A DNA stretch of 64,000 nucleotides. It comes from Pasteurella skyensis. Its GTDB lineage: Bacteria; Pseudomonadota; Gammaproteobacteria; Enterobacterales; Pasteurellaceae. The position numbers were made by a program, and so were the translations under genes. Below, in pieces: positions 60,205 to 64,000 of this stretch (positions within the stretch are counted from its first letter, which is position 1; the number at the start of each line of letters is the position of its first letter). The notes under the pieces were generated by a model. That model was not told the origin of the DNA. It ran no database searches and saw only the letters and a list, made by a program, of their open reading frames with translations. The stretch is from the NCBI RefSeq assembly GCF_013377295.1, contig NZ_CP016180.1, positions 1,364,001 through 1,428,000 of the forward strand, read 5' to 3'.

Positions 60205-60352
60205 TATTTAAGTATGATGTTGTGTTTGCATATTAGCTTAGTAAATCTAAGCTCGAGTAACAAGTAAGTTACTCATTTCACTTCCTGTATATTTAAACCC
60301 TGTGGGTTTGATTTTTTGCCGTCCTTTACGTCAGTATTTGGACGGTTTTTTT
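60205..60352 (+). ncRNA. gcvB: GcvB small regulatory RNA
   Basis: Divergent from gcvA as in enterobacteria. It contains the GU-rich seed region GATGTTGTGTTTGCAT (60217-60232), two perfect seven-bp hairpins (AGCTTAG/CTAAGCT at 60235-60253; GAGTAAC/GTTACTC at 60255-60274) and the second conserved block TTTCACTTCCTGTATATTTA. It ends in the terminator CCGTCC/GGACGG with seven T. GcvB, with Hfq, represses many amino acid and peptide transporter mRNAs. About 148 nt by these ends, shorter than the E. coli RNA of about 200 nt. Confidence 0.9.
60319..60352 (+). terminator. Rho-independent terminator of gcvB
   Basis: Stem CCGTCC with GGACGG, 15-base loop, then TTTTTTT. Confidence 0.85.
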
Positions 60353-60483
60353 ATTTAGCAAACTCCAATATTCTAACAGATTTAATTCCCCCTGCCACAA
60401 TTTCTTTTTATTATGCCTTTTCAAATTGAACTATATGATGTAAATTCAAGCTATCCATAATACAAAACAAAAGGAACACAACA

Positions 60484-61506
60484 ATGGTAACAAATATTGA
60501 TTGGCAAAATTTAGGTTTTTCTTATATAAAAACAGATTATCGTTTTATTGCACACTGGAAAAACGGTCAATGGGATGAAGGCAAGCTAACACAAGATGCC
60601 ACACTGCATATCAGTGAATCCTCTACTGCATTACATTATGGACAACAATGTTTTGAAGGTTTAAAAGCCTATCGCTGCAAAGATGGTTCAATTAATCTCT
60701 TCCGTCCTGATGAAAATGCTAAACGTATGCAACGCAGTTGTAAACGACTCTTAATGCCACAAATCCCTGAAGAAATGTTTATTCAAGCCTGTAAAGATGT
60801 CGTAAAGGCTAACGAAAAATGGCTTGCTCCTTATGGTTCTGGTGCCACATTATATTTACGTCCATTTGTGATTGGCGTTGGTGAAAATATGGGGGTAAAA
60901 AGTGCCCCTGAATTTATTTTCTCCATCTTCTGCTGCCCTGTAGGAAATTATTTTAAAGGCGGATTAACTCCTTCCAATTTCTTAGTATTACCTGACTATG
61001 ATCGTGCTGCACCTTATGGTACAGGCGCTGACAAAGTAGGTGGAAACTATGCTGCTAGCTTAATACCGGGTCAAATTGCTCATTCAAAAAATTTCAGTGA
61101 TTGTATTTACCTTGATCCAACCACTCATACTAAAATTGAAGAAGTAGGAGCGGCTAATTTCTTTGGCATTACAAAAAACAACCAATTTATCACGCCAAAA
61201 TCCCCCTCTATTCTACCTAGTATTACCAAATACTCTTTACTTTATTTAGCCAAAGAGTGTTTAGGAATGGAAACTATTGAAGGTGATGTTTATATTGATA
61301 AACTTGATGATTTTATCGAAGCTGGAGCTTGTGGAACGGCTGCTGTGATTTCTCCTATTGGGGGTATTCAATATAAAGATAATTTTCATATTTTCTACTC
61401 AGAAACGGAAGTTGGTCCTATTACAAAACGTTTATACGATGAATTAACAGGTATTCAATTCGGTGATATTCCTGCTCCTGAAGGTTGGATTGTCAAAGTC
61501 GATTAG
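60484..61506 (+). CDS. ilvE: Branched-chain amino acid aminotransferase
   Basis: A fold-type IV PLP aminotransferase that interconverts Leu, Ile and Val with their keto acids. The PLP lysine is K184 in [14 protein letters not shown]. The 340-aa form with [14 protein letters not shown] is the longer, eukaryote-like BCAT type common in Pasteurellaceae, unlike the 309-aa E. coli IlvE. An AAAGGA site precedes the ATG. No leader-peptide attenuator was recognised in the 130 bases after gcvB. Confidence 0.94.
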   Translation: MVTNIDWQNLGFSYIKTDYRFIAHWKNGQWDEGKLTQDATLHISESSTALHYGQQCFEGLKAYRCKDGSINLFRPDENAKRMQRSCKRLLMPQIPEEMFIQACKDVVKANEKWLAPYGSGATLYLRPFVIGVGENMGVKSAPEFIFSIFCCPVGNYFKGGLTPSNFLVLPDYDRAAPYGTGADKVGGNYAASLIPGQIAHSKNFSDCIYLDPTTHTKIEEVGAANFFGITKNNQFITPKSPSILPSITKYSLLYLAKECLGMETIEGDVYIDKLDDFIEAGACGTAAVISPIGGIQYKDNFHIFYSETEVGPITKRLYDELTGIQFGDIPAPEGWIVKVD

Positions 61507-61518
61507 TTTTATTTTGCT

Positions 61519-61570
61519 AGCGGGTACATTCACTTAAAAATTTGCAAATTTTTATCACAATGTATCCGCT
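61519..61570 (+). terminator. USS-hairpin after ilvE
   Basis: AGCGGGTACATT and AATGTATCCGCT form an imperfect 12-bp stem around AAAAATTTGCAAATTTTT. Confidence 0.65.
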
Positions 61571-61612
61571 ATGTTTTCTTTTATCTACAAAACTAATCTC
61601 TAAGCTGAGTCA

Positions 61613-61699
61613 CTAGACTACCCAAACACCGATCACTGAGCCCGTCGAAGTGTTAGGTGTTTATGCACAGAATTTGTTTGGTGAGCATTCTCTCATCCT
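61613..61699. repeat. REP-like repeat copy A, left part (interrupted by IS110 element)
   Basis: Shares CCAAACACCGATCAC and GTCGAAGTGTTAGGTGTTTA with copy B at 63025-63157. The AAACACC and GGTGTTT arms can form a hairpin. The copy continues on the other side of the insertion as CTTCGACAGGCTAAGGAATC (62981-63007). Confidence 0.75.
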
Positions 61700-61707
61700 T
61701 GTATTAT

Positions 61708-61880
61708 AAAAAAGCCCTACTATTATAAATAACAGTAGGGCTGTTGAAGTAGAGCTTGTAAATATCCTTAGGTTAAAAACCTGTGTCGAAGATATAACCT
61801 ACTTCAACTCCATATTCATCCCGAATGGTATCCTGAGTAACACTATTAGTGCTAGCTCGTATAAACAAGGTTGAGGAACA
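61708..61880 (+). ncRNA. Putative bridge RNA of the IS110 element
   Basis: Between the left end and the transposase start: a nine-bp hairpin (AGCCCTACT/AGTAGGGCT, 61713-61742), then a ten-bp stem (GTTGAAGTAG/CTACTTCAAC, 61743-61808) closing a loop. In that loop ATCCTT (61764-61769) equals the left target plus core, and TGTCGAAG (61784-61791) is complementary to the right target CTTCGACA. Further on, AATGGTATC (61824-61832) equals the element's right end and ACAAG (61865-61869) is complementary to its left end CTTGT. This is the target-loop/donor-loop order of IS110 bridge RNAs. The RNA ends are not determined. Confidence 0.75.
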
Positions 61881-61883
61881 AAT

Positions 61884-62867
61884 ATGAATAACACATTCTA
61901 CATTGGTATTGATATTGCTTGCAAGAAGTTTGATGTAGCGATTTATAAAGAAAATAAAAAAGCCCTACATAATACTTTTGATAATGATAAAAAAGGGTTT
62001 GAATCATTATTAAAATGGATTAACAAAGATACTCAAAATCTACACGTTGTAATGGAAGCAACTGGTATTTATTGGGAAGAATTAGCCTATTTTCTCTATG
62101 ATAAAAAGGCAAAAGTAAGCGTGATTAACCCTAAATGTATCAAGGCTTATGGCATTGGACAAAATCTTAGAAATAAGACCGATAAGATAGACGCAATGCT
62201 TATTGCTCGTTTTGCGGCAAAAGAGCAACCACAAGCGTGGCAACCACCACCAAAGGCTCAACGTGCATTATTATTAAGATTACGACAGCTAGAACATCTT
62301 AAACAAGCTGAGCAAAAAGAACGTACTCGGATTAAAATGATGTCAGATAGCGAAAGTATTGCAAGTGCAGAGCGTTTGGCTAATTTCTTGCGTGAAGAAA
62401 TAAAAGCTTTTGAAAAACAAATTGATGAAACAATCAAAACGGATACAATGCTCAAACAAAATGCAAAATTATTATCAAGCATTCCAGAATTAGGTAAAAA
62501 AAGTGTTGCTTGGTTACTGGCTTATCTTGGCGATGGCTCTCGTTTTAAAAATGGAAAAGCTGCAGCTGCTTATGCAGGCTTAACTCCTATGCACCATCAA
62601 TCAGGCAGTAGCATAAATGGTAAACCGAGAATATCAAAAATTGGACAAACGGATATTCGTAAAATTTTATTTATGCCTGCGGTTGCCTATAGTTTTGGGA
62701 ATTATAAAGATAGAATTTATAAGACTTTTGTTGATAATTTACTGGCAAAAGGGAAGGATAAAAAAGTGATTATCGTGGCTTTAATGCGTAAATTAGTGGC
62801 CATTGCTCAAACAGTATTAAAAAATCAAATGCCTTTTGATGCAAGTTTACACCAAAAGACAATGTAG
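61884..62867 (+). CDS. IS110-family transposase (bridge RNA-guided recombinase)
   Basis: A 327-aa DEDD recombinase. The RuvC-like N-terminal domain has D10 (GIDIACKKFD), E58 (VVMEATGIYW) and D100/D103 (KTDKIDAMLIARFA). A coiled middle leads to the Tnp_20 domain with AAAYAGLTPMHHQSGSS, where one of S240, S242 or S243 is the probable nucleophile, and KIGQTDIRKIL. A GAGGAAC ribosome-binding site precedes the ATG. The frame is intact, so the element may be active. Confidence 0.95.
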   Translation: MNNTFYIGIDIACKKFDVAIYKENKKALHNTFDNDKKGFESLLKWINKDTQNLHVVMEATGIYWEELAYFLYDKKAKVSVINPKCIKAYGIGQNLRNKTDKIDAMLIARFAAKEQPQAWQPPPKAQRALLLRLRQLEHLKQAEQKERTRIKMMSDSESIASAERLANFLREEIKAFEKQIDETIKTDTMLKQNAKLLSSIPELGKKSVAWLLAYLGDGSRFKNGKAAAAYAGLTPMHHQSGSSINGKPRISKIGQTDIRKILFMPAVAYSFGNYKDRIYKTFVDNLLAKGKDKKVIIVALMRKLVAIAQTVLKNQMPFDASLHQKTM

Positions 62868-63024
62868 TTATTAACAATAAATGTTATACAGATTTTAGAG
62901 GATAAAATATTCTCTAAAAATATAAGACACCATTATTAATGTTAAAAAATAAAAAATTTTCTTGCTATTTCTAATGGTATCTTCGACAGGCTAAGGAATC
63001 GAGAACGATAAACATCTATCATCG
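62868..63024. other. IS110 right end and repeat fragment
   Basis: Up to 62980 this is the non-coding right end of the IS110 element, AT-rich with a small AGAGGATAAAATATTCTCT hairpin near 62895. From 62981 it is the rest of repeat copy A (CTTCGACAGGCTAAGGAATC ... GAACG). No gene. Confidence 0.6.
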
Positions 63025-63157
63025 AACTAGCCAAACACCGATCACAGAGCCTGTCGAAGTGTTAGGTGTTTATACACTAATCTTTTTTTGGTGAACGCTT
63101 CTCTACCCTTCGATATTTCGACAGACTCAATAACCGAGCTCAGGAACCGAGAACGAG
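63025..63157. repeat. REP-like repeat copy B (uninterrupted)
   Basis: About 130 bases similar to copy A plus its continuation past the IS. It contains TGTCGAAG at 63052-63059, which is the target core CTTCGACA on the minus strand, and TTTCGACAG at 63115-63123. The right side AGGAACCGAGAACGAGGG matches the copy A tail. From 63158 to 63231 there is only a USS half-site (GTAACCGCTATA) before the uvrA stop. Confidence 0.75.
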
Positions 63158-63231
63158 GGCGTAACATATTATACGACATAAAGACTTGATTTAATTGGTA
63201 AATTTTCACTTAAATGTAACCGCTATATCTC

Positions 63232-64000
63232 TTACCCTTTCTCTAACACTGCTTTTAAAAAATGTGCAGTATAAGATTTTTTATCTTTTGCGACTTGTTC
63301 AGGTGTTCCCTGTACGATGATTTCTCCGCCACCGCTACCACCTTCTGGTCCTAAATCGATAATCCAGTCAGCAGTTTTGATGACATCTAAATTATGCTCA
63401 ATCACCACAATGGTATTACCGTGATCGCGTAATTTGTGTAGCACCGTTAATAACTGCTTGATATCTGCAAAATGTAAGCCTGTGGTTGGTTCATCAAGAA
63501 TATAAAGGGTTTTGCCTGTATCTCGTTTTGATAATTCAGTCGCTAATTTAACACGTTGTGCCTCTCCCCCAGAAAGGGTAGTTGAAGCTTGTCCTAAGCG
63601 AATATAGGATAATCCCACATCAACTAAAGTTTGTAATTTACGTGCTAAAACAGGAATTGCATCAAAAAATTCTCTCGCTTCTTCCACTGTCATATTTAAC
63701 ACTTGATCAATGGTTTTCCCTTTATAACGGATTTCTAAGGTTTCTCGATTGTAGCGTTTACCTTTACAGTGGTCACAAGGCACATAAACATCAGGTAAAA
63801 AGTGCATTTCAACTTTAATTACACCATCACCTTGACAGGCTTCGCAGCGTCCACCTCGCACATTAAAGCTAAAACGTCCTACATTATAACCTCTTGCTCG
63901 AGATTCTGGCACACCAGCAAAAAGCTCACGAATAGGGGTAAACACACCGGTATAAGTTGCTGGGTTTGAACGTGGTGTTCGACCAATCGGACTTTGGTTG
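63232..64000 (-). CDS. uvrA: Excinuclease ABC subunit A, C-terminal part (runs off window)
   Basis: UvrA is the damage-sensing ATPase dimer of nucleotide excision repair. The visible 255 codons begin at the window edge with [20 protein letters not shown] and include the zinc motif CEACQGDG ... CDHCKGKRY, the ABC signature [12 protein letters not shown], Walker [13 protein letters not shown] and the switch histidine in VVIEHNLD. The stop is at 63232. The N-terminal two thirds lie outside the window. Confidence 0.97.
   Translation of the reverse strand, partial: NQSPIGRTPRSNPATYTGVFTPIRELFAGVPESRARGYNVGRFSFNVRGGRCEACQGDGVIKVEMHFLPDVYVPCDHCKGKRYNRETLEIRYKGKTIDQVLNMTVEEAREFFDAIPVLARKLQTLVDVGLSYIRLGQASTTLSGGEAQRVKLATELSKRDTGKTLYILDEPTTGLHFADIKQLLTVLHKLRDHGNTIVVIEHNLDVIKTADWIIDLGPEGGSGGGEIIVQGTPEQVAKDKKSYTAHFLKAVLEKG

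Larger units (their letters stand above)
61698..62982 (+). mobile_element. IS110-family insertion sequence
   Basis: Bounded by CT at 61698-61699 and CT at 62981-62982. Joining the flanks restores TCTCATC-CT-TCGACAGGCTAAGG, which aligns with the undisturbed repeat copy at 63095-63150. No terminal inverted repeats or longer duplication are seen, as expected for IS110. It carries a transposase gene with a structured non-coding left end of about 185 bases. Boundary assignment rests on repeat alignment and guide matches, so the ends are reliable to a base or two. Confidence 0.8.

Overview
The window is an AT-rich chromosomal segment from a member of the Pasteurellaceae. Gene content and order (lptFG/pepA, the six-gene nqr operon with apbE and nqrM, nagZ, adk, tcdA, uup, rng, polA, rplY, rnpB, gcvA, uvrA) fit Haemophilus/Actinobacillus-type genomes. 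The frequent core AAGCGGT, often ACAAGCGGT and followed by A/T-rich TTTGCAAATT, is the Actinobacillus pleuropneumoniae-type DNA uptake signal rather than the Haemophilus influenzae type, so the organism probably belongs to the Actinobacillus/Mannheimia side of the family and is naturally competent.

Layout: 1-3.2 kb, lipopolysaccharide export (lptG partial, lptF) divergent from pepA. 3.4-10.7 kb, a PLP decarboxylase and a TonB-dependent receptor/M16 protease pair that looks like a protein-import system. 10.9-12 kb, guaC. 12-17.1 kb, an accessory island with insertion-sequence debris, a row of small immunity-type genes and decayed Rhs toxin remnants. 17.1-29 kb, a DMT permease, tesB, mnmA, then nqrABCDEF with nqrM and apbE (sodium-pumping respiration), nfuA and a GNAT gene. 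29-42.8 kb, mostly housekeeping (dusA, an AmpG-like permease, a Na+/H+ antiporter-type gene, nagZ, adk, tcdA, uup, rng, ycaO) plus a secreted YD-like repeat protein.

42.9-47 kb holds a large membrane-anchored P-loop NTPase with a 46-residue tandem repeat domain (a candidate single-gene conflict or defence protein) and a complete IS256-like element. That element has perfect terminal repeats and an 8-bp target duplication, and it has rewritten the C-terminus of the 5-formyltetrahydrofolate cyclo-ligase gene. 47-51.4 kb has an HcaT-like MFS gene, proC and a phosphohexomutase. 51.5-55.2 kb is a DNA-metabolism island: a frameshifted T4 endonuclease V homologue and a two-gene restriction-modification system in which the nuclease motif is fused to the methyltransferase (BcgI-like), with a repeat-variable specificity subunit.

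55.3-60.5 kb has polA, rplY, RNase P RNA, gcvA and the divergent small RNA GcvB. After ilvE comes an IS110-family element (about 61.70-62.98 kb). Its left end encodes a recognisable bridge RNA: the putative guide segments match the actual insertion junction and the element's own ends, and the target is a REP-like repeat containing CTTCGACA. The window ends inside uvrA. Several accessory genes (IS256-like transposase, Rhs toxin tip, endonuclease V, one immunity gene) are each off by one base, mostly at homopolymer tracts. This may be real decay or a sequencing artefact.
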